Shown: positions 18,413 through 27,692, counted from the stretch's first letter. The stretch: DNA of 64,000 nt from SZAS-103 sp038316385 (GCA_038316385.1 JBBQAN010000011.1:36437-100436); one strand, 5' to 3'. A program made the numbers and translations. The notes: generated by a model not told the origin, from the sequence alone.

Positions 18413-18533
18413 GGCTTGCTCCAGAAAATCGTGATTGGAAACAACATATATATAATGTGCGCGTGCTCCGGCAGTTTCCATCATCCGGATCGTTCGCGTC
18501 GGCATGGCCGCGCGTCATGGCCGTGGAGAGTCG

Positions 18534-19124
18534 ATGCAGACCTTGTTGATTTCATTGGTCACCATCGCGATTGCCGAGATCGGCGACAAGACCCAACTGC
18601 TGTCGCTCACGCTTGCCGCAAAATACCGCCGACCGTGGCCGATCTGCATCGGGATCTTCATTGCGACCTTGGCCAATCACGCGATGGCAGGCGGCATTGG
18701 CGTCCTGCTCGCGAACTGGATCTCGCCGCGCGCGATGCAATGGATTGTCGTAGTGTCGTTCCTGGGCATGGCTGTGTGGGCGCTGATCCCCGACAAAGCC
18801 GGCGACGACGACACCAAAGGCGCCGGACGCGGATTGGTGGTCGCGACGATCATCACCTTCTTCATCGCCGAGATGGGCGACAAGACCCAGCTCGCTACCG
18901 TCGCGCTCGCCGCGCAATACCATCCGCTGTGGCAGGTCGTGGTCGGCACCACGCTCGGGATGATGATCGCCAATGTGCCGGTGGTCTGGCTCGGCTCGCG
19001 TTTTGCCGAACGCATCCCGTTGCGCGGCGCGCGCATGACCGCCGCGCTGCTGTTCCTCGCACTGGGATTGTGGAATCTGTACGGGCTGCTGCACACATCT
19101 GTGACGATTCAATCGGCTGGCTGA
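18534..19124 (+). CDS. GDT1/TMEM165-family cation transporter
   Basis: A 196-residue membrane protein with six predicted helices in two similar halves. Each half carries the family signature E-x-G-D-K-(T/S): IAEIGDKTQLLSL near residue 12 and IAEMGDKTQLATV near 112. Characterised bacterial members export manganese (MneA) and eukaryotic ones move Mn/Ca against protons, so manganese export is likely. The ATG at 18534 has GAGAG upstream. A TATAAT lies at 18451-18456 in the divergent region. No yybP-ykoY manganese riboswitch is recognisable upstream, although these genes often have one. Confidence 0.88.
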   Translation: MQTLLISLVTIAIAEIGDKTQLLSLTLAAKYRRPWPICIGIFIATLANHAMAGGIGVLLANWISPRAMQWIVVVSFLGMAVWALIPDKAGDDDTKGAGRGLVVATIITFFIAEMGDKTQLATVALAAQYHPLWQVVVGTTLGMMIANVPVVWLGSRFAERIPLRGARMTAALLFLALGLWNLYGLLHTSVTIQSAG

Positions 19125-19213
19125 TCGCGGCAGATCGAGCGAAACCGCGCGGCGACCTCCGCAATACGAAGGCGCATGCGATCATGCCGTCAAGAGTCGT
19201 TTGAGGACGATGC

Positions 19214-20362
19214 GTGAGCACACTGCGGCAAACCATGCACGAGCTGTCGAGCACATTGCGCGATCGACCTGACGAGATCGTGCTCGACATCGGCGCAGGT
19301 GGCGAATTGCTGGTCGCGCGCTTTCGGGTGGGCGCGACCTTGTTGCTGATGCTGATGCCGCTGGCCAACCTGCTCACCGGCGGAGGATTTTTCGAAAGCA
19401 TGGCCGGCTTCGCCGGTACCGGTGTCGGCCTGGTGTTCGCGCTGATCTGGCTTGCGCTCGCCAAGCAGCGCCGTCGCTATCGGTGGTTGTCGTTCGCGAC
19501 CAGCGCCTCCGACGTCAGCATGGAAACCCTGGTGCTGATCATCATCGCCACGCAGTCGCCCGCGGCGAGCGTCAATACCTTGATTGTGTGGTCGTGCTAC
19601 CTGTTGTCGATCTTCGCGACGGCATTGCGCAACGACGGTCGCGTCACCCTGTTCGCCGGTCTGCTGGCAATCCTGCAATACGGATTGCTGGTGCTGTGGG
19701 TGTTCGCGCAGGCCGGCCCGCACCAAGTGTTGTTCTCTCCCGACTACGGCACCGTGTCGCTCAGCAATCAGCTCCAGCGCATCGTGTTGCTGATGGTCGC
19801 AACTCTGCTGACCGCAGTCGTCGTCTATCGCATCCAGCGGTTGGTGCTGCTGTCGGGCACCGATACCCTGACCGGCTTGCCGAATCGTACCTACCTGGTC
19901 CATCGCGTGCCGCAGATCGTGGAGCAGGCGCGCAAGAGCGATACCTCGATCAGCCTGGCGATCATCGACCTGGATCATTTCAAACGCATCAACGACGAGT
20001 TTGGTCATCCGGTTGGCGACCGCGCGCTGCGGCATGTGATCGACGTGCTGCGCAGCGAACTCGGCAAGGACGAACCACTGATGCGCGTCGGCGGCGAGGA
20101 GTTTGTGTTGGTGATGCGACGTTCGATGGGGCCGGCGTGGGAGCGCATGGAAACCCTGCGCAAGCGCGTTGCCGCGGCGCTGTTCGTGCCCGACGAAGAT
20201 CCCGCGCAAAACGATGCGAAACCGCTTGCGGTGACGTTTTCTGCAGGCATCGCCAGTTGCCCGGTGGATGCATTGGATGTGTCCGGTTTGTTGCGCCGCG
20301 CCGACCAGCGCTTGCGCAAAGCCAAGCATGGCGGCCGCAACCGGGTAGTCGCGCGCGAATAA
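19214..20362 (+). CDS. Membrane diguanylate cyclase (GGDEF)
   Basis: Makes c-di-GMP from two GTP. It is 382 residues: about five or six transmembrane helices in residues 35-200 form an unclassified membrane sensor region, followed by a GGDEF domain (about 215-380) opening with DTLTGLPNRTYL. The active site is GGEEF at 293-297 and is intact. No RxxD inhibitory site is seen just upstream. The start is GTG at 19214 with GAGGA 6-7 nt before it. It stands alone between the GDT1 gene and the ICMT-like gene. Confidence 0.9.
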   Translation: MSTLRQTMHELSSTLRDRPDEIVLDIGAGGELLVARFRVGATLLLMLMPLANLLTGGGFFESMAGFAGTGVGLVFALIWLALAKQRRRYRWLSFATSASDVSMETLVLIIIATQSPAASVNTLIVWSCYLLSIFATALRNDGRVTLFAGLLAILQYGLLVLWVFAQAGPHQVLFSPDYGTVSLSNQLQRIVLLMVATLLTAVVVYRIQRLVLLSGTDTLTGLPNRTYLVHRVPQIVEQARKSDTSISLAIIDLDHFKRINDEFGHPVGDRALRHVIDVLRSELGKDEPLMRVGGEEFVLVMRRSMGPAWERMETLRKRVAAALFVPDEDPAQNDAKPLAVTFSAGIASCPVDALDVSGLLRRADQRLRKAKHGGRNRVVARE

Positions 20363-20516
20363 TTGCGTTCGCATTCGGCGCGCGTTGTCCGGCTGCGCTG
20401 GCCACCGAAAACCGTCGGCACCGCGCCACGATGCCGAGCTTTCGCAGATTCTGACGCGCTGTGGGAATCTGCGCGCAACCGCGTAGTCTTGCAGTGCCCC
20501 TGCTGGAAGCATCGCC

Positions 20517-21080
20517 ATGCAACTGCCTTCGCCGAACGTCATTGCCATCGCATTCCTCGCTTTTGAAGCGACGATCTCGCTGACCCGACGGCCGCTGCCG
20601 AATGCCGAAGGCAAGGATCGCGGCACGTTCCAGCTGATCTGGATCGCGATCACCCTCGCCATCATGCTCGGTATCTATGCTGGTATCGCGGCGCCTGCCG
20701 CGCGATTTCCTGCCGCAGAAGCGATCTACCCGTACGGGTTCGCGCTGTTCGCGCTCGGCGCCGGCGTGCGCGCGTGGTCGATCTGGACCCTCGGCCGCTT
20801 CTTCACCGTGCAGGTTGCGATCGCCAGCGACCACAAGCTGATCGAGAACGGCCCATACCGCGTGCTGCGGCATCCGTCGTACACCGGTTCACTGATGATG
20901 TTCGTCGGCTACCTGCTGTGTTTCGGCAACGCCCTCACGATGGCAATTGTGCTGCTGGTCGTAATCGTCGTTTTCACCCGCCGCATCCACGTCGAGGAAA
21001 TCGCGCTCGCTGATGCGTTCGGTGATGGGTGGCGCGCGTACGCGAAGCGCACCTGGCGGCTGGTGCCATTGATCTACTGA
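20517..21080 (+). CDS. Isoprenylcysteine carboxyl methyltransferase-like membrane protein
   Basis: A 187-residue protein with four or five membrane helices and the ICMT/PEMT-family C-terminal core: DHKLIENGPYRVLRHPSYTGSLMMFVGY (about 105-132) followed by RRIHVEEIALADAFGDGWRAYAKRTWRLVPLIY. The RHPxYxG and EE...F motifs bind SAM and the membrane substrate in the family. The bacterial substrate is unknown; a phospholipid or other membrane thiol is possible. The ATG at 20517 follows GGAAGC. Confidence 0.85.
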   Translation: MQLPSPNVIAIAFLAFEATISLTRRPLPNAEGKDRGTFQLIWIAITLAIMLGIYAGIAAPAARFPAAEAIYPYGFALFALGAGVRAWSIWTLGRFFTVQVAIASDHKLIENGPYRVLRHPSYTGSLMMFVGYLLCFGNALTMAIVLLVVIVVFTRRIHVEEIALADAFGDGWRAYAKRTWRLVPLIY

Positions 21081-21088
21081 AGAACCGT

Positions 21089-21472
21089 TCAAGGTGCGTC
21101 AGCAGGCAGCCGGATCGACCGCCCGAACGTGTTGAGGACCCGCTGTACGGCTTTCGTCGCTATGTGTTTTGGTGGGGACAGCGACAGCAACACAATGCCG
21201 ATGCAGGCAGCGTTCGAAACGATCTTCGTGGTTGGGCTCTTTTGGGTGGCGACACGTTCCCACGCATGAACCATGTTCGCCCGCCGCTTTTGGACATCAT
21301 CCATTGCACGCCGACGCGTGGATCGACTCAAATCCTGGATGACCTTCGGCACACAGACCTCCGGCACATCCTCGCGGCTGTTGGAACAGGGAAGATGGCC
21401 CAACGCGACCGCGAGCATTGTCTCGCACACCCATCGAACTTTTTCCGGCAAGGACGCAACCTTGAAAACCAT
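21089..21472 (-). CDS. Possible small hypothetical protein
   Basis: A 127-residue frame that I do not recognise. It runs from MVFKVASLPEKVRWVCETML to an end in NTFGRSIRLPADAP, with a basic stretch (STRRRAMDDVQKRRANM) and one hydrophobic segment near residues 90-105 (IVSNAACIGIVLLSLS). Its start abuts the divergent CPBP gene and its end abuts the ICMT-like gene, so it fills an otherwise empty 390-bp gap. Codon use is plausible but not compelling. It may be a real gene or chance. Confidence 0.3.
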   Translation of the reverse strand: MVFKVASLPEKVRWVCETMLAVALGHLPCSNSREDVPEVCVPKVIQDLSRSTRRRAMDDVQKRRANMVHAWERVATQKSPTTKIVSNAACIGIVLLSLSPPKHIATKAVQRVLNTFGRSIRLPADAP

Positions 21473-22376
21473 GTTCTTCAACTCCGATGGACGGCTGCGC
21501 AACGGATGGTGGATGCTCGTTTTCATCGGCTGCGTCGCACTTACCCGATTTGTCTATCGCCCAGTCACGCATGGATTGAAAGATCTCGGCGTTGCCGCGG
21601 GATGGCTGGAGCCAGCGTCGTTCCTTTTTATCCTGCTCGCGACCTGGGCTTGCACGCGGCTACGCAAGGAACCGCTTTCGAACGTCGGCTTCGTGCTGGA
21701 TCGGCGCTGGCTGAGCGAGATCGCGTGGGGAACCCTGATCGGAATGGGCTCGATGCTCGCTGCCGTCGCGATGATCTGGGCGATTGGCGGCGTGCGTCTC
21801 GAATTGAATCCCGCGCGCAGCCTGATGACCCTCGGATACGGCTTCTACATGTTCCTGTTCGTCGCGCTGTTCGAGGAGACCCTGTTCCGCGGCTTCCTGT
21901 TCCAGCGACTGCTGGACGGAGCGGGCGTCTGGGTCGCACAGATCGCGATGGCACTGTTGTTCGCAGTAAGCCATTGGGGCAACCCGGGAATGCATGGCGC
22001 GACCGAAGTCTGGGCGTCGATCGACATCGCCCTGGCGGCGGTGATGCTGGGTCTCGCTTACCTGCGCACGCGCAGCCTCGCGCTTCCGGTTGGATTGCAC
22101 CTGGGCTGGAACTGGATGCAGGGACACGTGCTGGGATTCGGCGTGAGCGGTATCGATCAACCCGGCTGGTTCCATCCTGTCTTCCTCGGCAAGGCGCAGT
22201 GGCTCACCGGCGGCGCGTTCGGCCCGGAATCAAGCGCCTTTGCCGTCGTGGTGGACCTCATTACTGTGTTCCTGATCTGGAAATGGAAGGGCTCCGCCGC
22301 GGTTAGGGCAACGCCTTTGCACGCACTGGATCCCGCAACGATCGCGGCAGGATCATGCGACTTGCAGGCTGTCTGA
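21471..22376 (+). CDS. CPBP-family intramembrane protease
   Basis: A 301-residue multi-pass membrane protein of the Rce1/CAAX protease and bacteriocin-processing (CPBP) family. The glutamate/arginine motif EETLFRG is near residue 132 (FVALFEETLFRGFLFQRLL), the second motif is FAVSHWGNPG near 165, and the third is VGLHLGWNW near 208. These provide the metal or glutamate active site inside the membrane. The ATG at 21471 is chosen because MFFNSDGRLRNGWWMLVF begins the first helix. Substrates of chromosomal CPBP proteins are generally unknown. Confidence 0.88.
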   Translation: MFFNSDGRLRNGWWMLVFIGCVALTRFVYRPVTHGLKDLGVAAGWLEPASFLFILLATWACTRLRKEPLSNVGFVLDRRWLSEIAWGTLIGMGSMLAAVAMIWAIGGVRLELNPARSLMTLGYGFYMFLFVALFEETLFRGFLFQRLLDGAGVWVAQIAMALLFAVSHWGNPGMHGATEVWASIDIALAAVMLGLAYLRTRSLALPVGLHLGWNWMQGHVLGFGVSGIDQPGWFHPVFLGKAQWLTGGAFGPESSAFAVVVDLITVFLIWKWKGSAAVRATPLHALDPATIAAGSCDLQAV

Positions 22377-22570
22377 CGGCCGTGATCGGCGTTGTCGGCG
22401 GACGCAGGCGTTGCACACGCGGAATCGTGTTGTCAGCGCGAACGATGGTGCTATCGGCGGCGGCCATGGCCCGAAAGAATGGCGAGGTCGCCTAGCGTCC
22501 TCCAACGTCACTTGATCCACGCCGTGATCGTGTTTCTGCCGATGCATCGACCACCGTTACAATGCCGCGC

Positions 22571-23623
22571 ATGCGCATAGGCCCTTACCTGATCGAACCC
22601 AATGTCGTGCTCGCGCCAATGGCCGGCGTGACGGACAAGCCGTTTCGGTTGCTATGCAAGCGGCTCGGCGCTGGGCTGGCCGTATCCGAGATGACCACGT
22701 CCGATCCGCGTTTCTGGACGACGCGCAAATCGCTGTCGCGGATGGATCATGTCGATGAACCCGCGCCGGTGTCGGTGCAGATTGCCGGCACGATTCCCGA
22801 GGTTCTCGCCGAAGCCGCGCGCTACAACGTCGCCCACGGCGCGCAGATCATCGACCTCAACATGGGTTGTCCTGCGAAAAAAGTCTGCAACGCTTGGGCC
22901 GGTTCGGCATTGATGCAGGACGAGGCGCTCGTTGCACGGATTCTTTCCGCCGTCGTGAACGCAGTCGCTGCGCCGGTGACGCTGAAGATCCGCACTGGCT
23001 GGGATCGTGAGCATCGCAACGCGTTGAACATCGCCCGCATCGCCGAGGATTGCGGCATTGCCGCGCTCGCAGTGCATGGACGCACGCGCGATCAGCATTA
23101 CACCGGGCATGCGGAGTACGACACCATCGCGGCGGTGAAAGCGTCGGTGCGGATTCCGGTGCTTGCGAACGGCGACATCGCGAATCCTCAGCAGGCGAAG
23201 TTCGTGCTCGACTACACGAAAGCCGACGCGGTGATGATCGGCCGCGCTGCGCAGGGACGCCCGTGGATTTTTCGCGAGATCGCGCATTACCTGTCAACCG
23301 GCGAATTGCTGCCGGAACCGGCGCTGGAAGAAATCCGCGACATCCTGATCGGCCACCTGCGTGCGCTGCATGTGTTCTATGGCGAGGCAGCGGGGGTGCG
23401 CATCGCGCGCAAGCATCTCGGCTGGTATCTGAAAAACGTTGAGAGGCACGACCCGGTTCGCCGTTTTTTGCATGCGGATGCAAGCGCGTTCAAGCTTTCT
23501 ATCCCTCCGGAAAATTCGGCCTTTCGCGCCGTGTTCAATCGCGTCGAATCCGCCACAGCGCAATTGCATCTGACCGCCGAGTATTTCGCCCGACTCGAAG
23601 CAGACTGGGCGATCGCTGCCTGA
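22571..23623 (+). CDS. dusB: tRNA-dihydrouridine synthase B
   Basis: Reduces a uridine in the tRNA D-loop to dihydrouridine using FMN and NAD(P)H. The 350-residue protein has the Dus TIM barrel with VVLAPMAGVTDKPFR near residue 15, the catalytic cysteine in NMGCPAKKVCNAWAGSALM near 103, HGRTRDQHYTGHAEYD near 167 and the FMN-phosphate loop DAVMIGRAAQGRPWIF near 222. Start MRIGPYLIEPN at 22571 is preferred over an ATG 9 bp earlier. In many gammaproteobacteria fis follows dusB; here a transpeptidase gene follows instead. Confidence 0.95.
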   Translation: MRIGPYLIEPNVVLAPMAGVTDKPFRLLCKRLGAGLAVSEMTTSDPRFWTTRKSLSRMDHVDEPAPVSVQIAGTIPEVLAEAARYNVAHGAQIIDLNMGCPAKKVCNAWAGSALMQDEALVARILSAVVNAVAAPVTLKIRTGWDREHRNALNIARIAEDCGIAALAVHGRTRDQHYTGHAEYDTIAAVKASVRIPVLANGDIANPQQAKFVLDYTKADAVMIGRAAQGRPWIFREIAHYLSTGELLPEPALEEIRDILIGHLRALHVFYGEAAGVRIARKHLGWYLKNVERHDPVRRFLHADASAFKLSIPPENSAFRAVFNRVESATAQLHLTAEYFARLEADWAIAA

Positions 23624-23695
23624 CGCCGCTGCGCGGCAGCTTCGCGTTCATGTGGCATCGGGCAAGCTTGGCATCCCTGACATATGGAGGTGTCC

Positions 23696-24706
23696 ATGAA
23701 GACCGCGATCGTACTTTCCATCACCATTCTCGGCGCATCAATTTTTGTGTCTGCGTCGTCTGCGGATGCCGCCTCGAAGAAGCACGCTCGCAACGCTCAG
23801 CCTGCGTTGACGTCCGCCAGCGTCAATGACGCGAAGCTGACTGCGAAAGTCGGCTCCGGAGCGAAAGGCACTGCAGTATTGCGCGCCCAGATCCTGCTCG
23901 ATCGCGCGCACTTTTCGTCGGGTGAGATCGACGCCGGCTACGGCTCCAACCTGCGCGTGGCGATCGCCGGATATCAATCGGCCAATGGTCTGGATTCCAC
24001 CGGCGTGGTGGATGCACCGACATGGGCGGCGCTGGATCGCGATACTGCGCCGGTGCTGATCGATTACACCTTGACCGATGCCGATGTGGCTGGCCCGTTC
24101 GATCCGATCCCGGCCGATACCCAAGCGAAAGCGCAACTCAAGGCGCTTGGTTACACGTCGGCCGCTGAGGAGCTTGGCGAGCGATTTCATGTCAATCCAA
24201 AACTGCTGCAGCGGCTCAACCCTGGCAAGGATTTCGCCATGGCCGGCACCGTCATCGTGGCGCCCGATGTCACCGCAACCGCCGCGCTACCCAAGGCAGC
24301 CAAAGTCGTCGTGGACAAATCCGATTCCACCGTTTCCTTGATTGATGCCGCCGGCAAGACCCTTGCGCAATATCCGGCCTCGACCGGCAGCGAACACGAT
24401 CCGTTGCCGCTGGGCACGTGGAAGATCAAGGGCATTGCGAAGAACCCGACTTTCCATTACAACCCGGCGCTGTTCTGGGATGCCGATCAAACCAACCCGA
24501 AAGCCACGCTCCCGGCCGGCCCGAACAATCCGGTCGGCGTTGTCTGGATGGACCTGTCGAAACCGCATTACGGCATCCATGGGACGCCGGAACCTTCGAA
24601 GATCGGCAAGACTGAATCGCACGGCTGCATCCGCCTGACCAATTGGGATGCGCTGGAAGTCGCGGCCTCGGTCGGCCCCGGCACGCCAGCGATCCTGCAA
24701 GAGTGA
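23696..24706 (+). CDS. L,D-transpeptidase (YkuD) with peptidoglycan-binding domain
   Basis: A 336-residue exported enzyme. A signal peptide (MKTAIVLSITILGASIFVSASSADA) precedes a PGBD-like domain (VLRAQILLDRAHFSSGEIDAGYGSNLRVAIAGYQ, about 60-115), a linker with a LysM-like patch, and a YkuD domain from about 200. The catalytic motif HGTPEPSKIGKTESHGCIR ends at Cys311. It forms 3-3 crosslinks or anchors proteins to peptidoglycan in the periplasm. A strong GGAGGTG lies just before the ATG at 23696. The M23 peptidase gene starts 7 bp after its stop, so the two are probably co-transcribed. Confidence 0.93.
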   Translation: MKTAIVLSITILGASIFVSASSADAASKKHARNAQPALTSASVNDAKLTAKVGSGAKGTAVLRAQILLDRAHFSSGEIDAGYGSNLRVAIAGYQSANGLDSTGVVDAPTWAALDRDTAPVLIDYTLTDADVAGPFDPIPADTQAKAQLKALGYTSAAEELGERFHVNPKLLQRLNPGKDFAMAGTVIVAPDVTATAALPKAAKVVVDKSDSTVSLIDAAGKTLAQYPASTGSEHDPLPLGTWKIKGIAKNPTFHYNPALFWDADQTNPKATLPAGPNNPVGVVWMDLSKPHYGIHGTPEPSKIGKTESHGCIRLTNWDALEVAASVGPGTPAILQE

Positions 24707-24713
24707 GTCAACG

Positions 24714-25403
24714 GTGAAAGGCTTGCTGCTGTTCGTATTTGGGGTCATGTGCGGCGCGATCGCGATGTTTTTTCTGATGGCGCCACAACGAAGCCGCGTT
24801 GCCCCCCGACCGACTTCAGCTTCCTCGACTTCAATCACGCGACCCGCGCCGACATCGGTAGTTCCGGCACCTGCCCTCCCGAGGCCGTATCCGCCAGCGA
24901 TTCCGACATCCGCGCCGGAATCATCCGCGACGCCGATGATTCCGGTCGATGGCGTCGTTGCGAGCGAGTTGACCGATACGTTCGACGATGCGCGTGCCGC
25001 CGGACGCCGCCATGATGCGATCGACATCATGGCGCCGAAGGACACTCGCGTCCTCGCTGCAGCCGACGGCAAGGTCGTCAAATTATTCACCAGCGTGCGC
25101 GGAGGACTCACTGTTTACGAATTCGATCCGACCGAAACCTACACGTATTACTACGCGCATCTGGACAGCTATGCGCCCGGCCTGATCGAAGGCGAGCAAC
25201 TCAAACGCGGCGACCTGATCGGCTTCGTTGGCAGCACCGGCGATGCGAATCCGGCGGCGCCACATCTGCATTTCGAGATCACTCTGCTCGGCCCCGAAAA
25301 ACACTGGTGGGCGGGAACCTCGCTCAATCCGTATCCAATCCTGAACGGCCGGCAGACGCTGGCTGCTGCGCAAGTTGCGGCTCCCACGCCGAACGCGCAT
25401 TGA
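24714..25403 (+). CDS. M23-family metallopeptidase, membrane-anchored
   Basis: A 229-residue LytM/lysostaphin-type protein. The GTG at 24714 is chosen because it gives MKGLLLFVFGVMCGAIAMFFLM, a signal anchor, and sits 7 bp after the transpeptidase stop. A Pro/Ser/Thr-rich linker (about 25-75) leads to the M23 domain with zinc ligands in RRHDAIDIMAP (HxxxD), YYYAHLDSY and the distal APHLHFEI. All are intact, so it may be an active endopeptidase that cuts peptidoglycan, or an amidase activator. It belongs functionally with the transpeptidase before it. Confidence 0.9.
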   Translation: MKGLLLFVFGVMCGAIAMFFLMAPQRSRVAPRPTSASSTSITRPAPTSVVPAPALPRPYPPAIPTSAPESSATPMIPVDGVVASELTDTFDDARAAGRRHDAIDIMAPKDTRVLAAADGKVVKLFTSVRGGLTVYEFDPTETYTYYYAHLDSYAPGLIEGEQLKRGDLIGFVGSTGDANPAAPHLHFEITLLGPEKHWWAGTSLNPYPILNGRQTLAAAQVAAPTPNAH

Positions 25404-25432
25404 TCGTCGCGGCATCGGCGGGATGCATTGCC

Positions 25433-26125
25433 TCAGAGTCGTTCGCAGTGTAGCCATTGCGACTGTTTGAGCCACGCTGGATCCGGGTAGTACGCGAATA
25501 CGAAATTGCCCTGCTTGAGCTTGTCGATCAGCGGTGCAGCGATGTCCGTGCGCACGGCCGGGCAACCCCAGCTACGACCGAGCCTGCCGTGCTCGCGGCC
25601 AACGACAGGATCCACGTAGGCTGCGCCATGCATGACGATTTCTCGTTGCAGCGCGTGGTCATTGATGCCCGGTTCCAGCCCTTCGAGGCGCAACGAATGG
25701 CCGTTATGGCCTTCGTACGCAGCTCCAGTCAGGAACAACCCGAGGCTGCTCGCGCGGCTTTCGTCAATATTCGAGAAGCTGCGCGCGTAGTTCTCGCCAC
25801 TGCCCCTGCCGTGAGCGACATAGTCCTCGTACAGCAGCTTTGAGTGCTCCAGATCGAACACCCACAGGCGCGGCTGCAACGACGGAAGCGAATAATCGAT
25901 CAACGCCAATCGCGTCGCATGCGTCCCTTGTCCATGCCCGGCGGCGCAATGCATGGACGTGACAGCGAGCGCGATTGCGTCAGGATTGGCATGCGGCGCG
26001 AGCCGGACGAGCGCTTCGGCGCGGACGGTGTCCGCTGTCGCCGCGCATGCAGCAGCGGAAAAAAGCGGCGCTGCAGCTAAAATGAGCAGCCGAACGATTG
26101 AAACTGGTCTGCGCGATCGCATCAT
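25433..26125 (-). CDS. Murein L,D-transpeptidase catalytic-domain protein (YkuD_2 family)
   Basis: A 230-residue exported protein with signal peptide MMRSRRPVSIVRLLILAAAPLFSAAACA. The core (LWVFDLEHSKLLYEDYVAHGRGSGENYARSFSN, then IVMHGAAYVDP and GRLGRSWGCPAV) is the second, divergent L,D-transpeptidase family with the presumed catalytic Cys in SWGCPAV near residue 190. It converges with the M23 gene across 29 bp. Its start ATG overlaps the preceding gene's TGA (ATGATG), so it is translated as the third member of a coupled operon. Confidence 0.87.
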   Translation of the reverse strand: MMRSRRPVSIVRLLILAAAPLFSAAACAATADTVRAEALVRLAPHANPDAIALAVTSMHCAAGHGQGTHATRLALIDYSLPSLQPRLWVFDLEHSKLLYEDYVAHGRGSGENYARSFSNIDESRASSLGLFLTGAAYEGHNGHSLRLEGLEPGINDHALQREIVMHGAAYVDPVVGREHGRLGRSWGCPAVRTDIAAPLIDKLKQGNFVFAYYPDPAWLKQSQWLHCERL

Positions 26126-26541
26126 TCAGTGTACAGCGCGTACCAGAGCGCGCCGATCAAAGCGATCGCACTCACCAGCAGCCACATTCCGCTGCTCGCC
26201 GAGTCGCCTTGGCTGACGGTCTGGATACGTCCCGGAGCGGATGTTCCGCTGTTGTTGCGCACAGTCTGGATGCGATCTGGCTTGGCGCGATCGGCAGTAT
26301 TGCGATAGGGGCTGACAGGATCGGACTCGGCAGCGGATGCCGGCAATGCAGCGGTGGATAGGCCCGCGTGTTCGCGCGCCTTGGCTATCATGCGATCAAG
26401 TATCGGCGAGCCCTCGTTCAACAACTTCTCGCGCATCGGCGCAGGAAGCTTGGCGAGTTGCTTGAGCAGCTGCGTGCGCATTGGCTCGGGCACCGACGCC
26501 AGATCGAACTTCGAGCCTGCTGTGCCGTTCTGATCGCTCAT
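26122..26541 (-). CDS. Hypothetical protein with C-terminal membrane anchor
   Basis: A 139-residue protein from MSDQNGTAGSKFDLASVPEP. The N-terminal half is helical and charged (MRTQLLKQLAKLPAPMREKLLNEGSPILDRMIAKARE), a low-complexity linker follows with the phrase RIQTV twice (about 91-95 and 105-109), and the end is a single transmembrane helix (GMWLLVSAIALIGALWYALY). I do not recognise the family. Start and stop overlap both neighbours by 4 bp (ATGA), so it is coupled to the DUF457-type hydrolase upstream and the transpeptidase downstream, suggesting an envelope role. Confidence 0.75.
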   Translation of the reverse strand: MSDQNGTAGSKFDLASVPEPMRTQLLKQLAKLPAPMREKLLNEGSPILDRMIAKAREHAGLSTAALPASAAESDPVSPYRNTADRAKPDRIQTVRNNSGTSAPGRIQTVSQGDSASSGMWLLVSAIALIGALWYALYTE

Positions 26542-27596
26542 CGCATCGTCCCGTTGTCCGCATTGGTCGTCACAGGTCCGATCGGCTCGGACCAGATACG
26601 TCGCCATACCGCAGCCAGTGTAGCGCCGGAATTCAATGCCGACGCGACACGTGTCGGCGCCAACGGCTGCCAATGACCATCGATGCCACGCGCGACTGCG
26701 TAGCGGAAGAAATAATCCGGTTCGCTGCCCATGCGCAGGTCGGTCAGCACCAGCGTTTCGCCACGCAGTGCGGTACTGATGACGTCCGCCTTGATGAAAC
26801 CACTGGCGAACCACCGCAGACGCGCCACATCCGGCTGCAAGGCAACTTCTGCCAGTGCGGAGCGGTCCGAAGGATAAGCGCGGAAACGGATCGGCCCGCG
26901 ATCGGCGATCAACGAGCGCTCGCCTTCGAGATAACCAGTCGGTGTCATCACCACGATCCGCCACAGCAGCGTATTGAACGGCGTCGGCACCGAGAAGTGC
27001 GGCGCATGCGCGAGACTGGTGGCGGCAAGAGTTCGATCCACTGCGCGTTCGACGAGCAGTTTCGCCGCGAGCGACCAGCCCACGTACGTGAGACAGGCGA
27101 TCAATCCGCCAGCGACCCACCTCGTCGCGCGCGGACGTTCGCGCCAGCACCATGCAGCGATCGCGCCGATTGCAAGCGGGATCAGAACCAGCGGATCGAT
27201 GATGAACAGGCATGCCCACATCGTCGGCGATGCCGGCAACGGCCACCAGAGTTGGGTGCCGTACACGGTCAAGGCATCAATCAATGGATGCGAGAGCAGT
27301 GCCAGCATCAGCGCCCAGAACCACGCATGGGGTGTGGCGCGCACCGGCGCCCACCAACGCCGCAACATCCACCACAGCAGCACGCCCAGCGGCACCAGCA
27401 GCAACAGCGAATGCGCCGGGCCGCGATGCCATGTGGTGCGCGTGATCGGATTGGCAGCGAATGCAAGCAGCGGCACGTCGAGGTCGGGCAGCGAGCCGAA
27501 GATCGCGCCGGCCACGAGTGCCTTTCTGCGCTGCGCCGCGGGCGCGAACCATGCGGCGATCGATCCGCCGAGAACGATATGCGTCAGTGAATCCAT
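26538..27596 (-). CDS. YdjM/YbcI-type membrane-bound metal-dependent hydrolase
   Basis: A 352-residue integral membrane protein of the YdjM (DUF457) family. The defining start MDSLTHIVLGGSIAAWF, SLPDLDVPL near residue 37, TWHRGPAHSLLLL near 57 and LSHPLIDALTVYGTQLWWP near 101-119 supply the His/Asp residues thought to hold a metal. Four to five helices lie in residues 1-180, then a soluble C-terminal domain. The biochemical activity of the family is not established. It leads the three-gene ATGA-coupled operon. Confidence 0.87.
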   Translation of the reverse strand: MDSLTHIVLGGSIAAWFAPAAQRRKALVAGAIFGSLPDLDVPLLAFAANPITRTTWHRGPAHSLLLLVPLGVLLWWMLRRWWAPVRATPHAWFWALMLALLSHPLIDALTVYGTQLWWPLPASPTMWACLFIIDPLVLIPLAIGAIAAWCWRERPRATRWVAGGLIACLTYVGWSLAAKLLVERAVDRTLAATSLAHAPHFSVPTPFNTLLWRIVVMTPTGYLEGERSLIADRGPIRFRAYPSDRSALAEVALQPDVARLRWFASGFIKADVISTALRGETLVLTDLRMGSEPDYFFRYAVARGIDGHWQPLAPTRVASALNSGATLAAVWRRIWSEPIGPVTTNADNGTMR

Positions 27597-27692
27597 CGTC
27601 CTACTTTACGCGATGCGGCATTCACGCCATTCGACGCGGCCCGCGCAAACCCGCAAAATGGCATATCGCGCTTGTGCCATGGAGGACGCATC

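Noticed and set aside
18413..18533. yybP-ykoY manganese riboswitch before the GDT1-family gene
   Set aside because: The region between the divergent genes has no GGGGAGUAG-like core, so the element is not supported.
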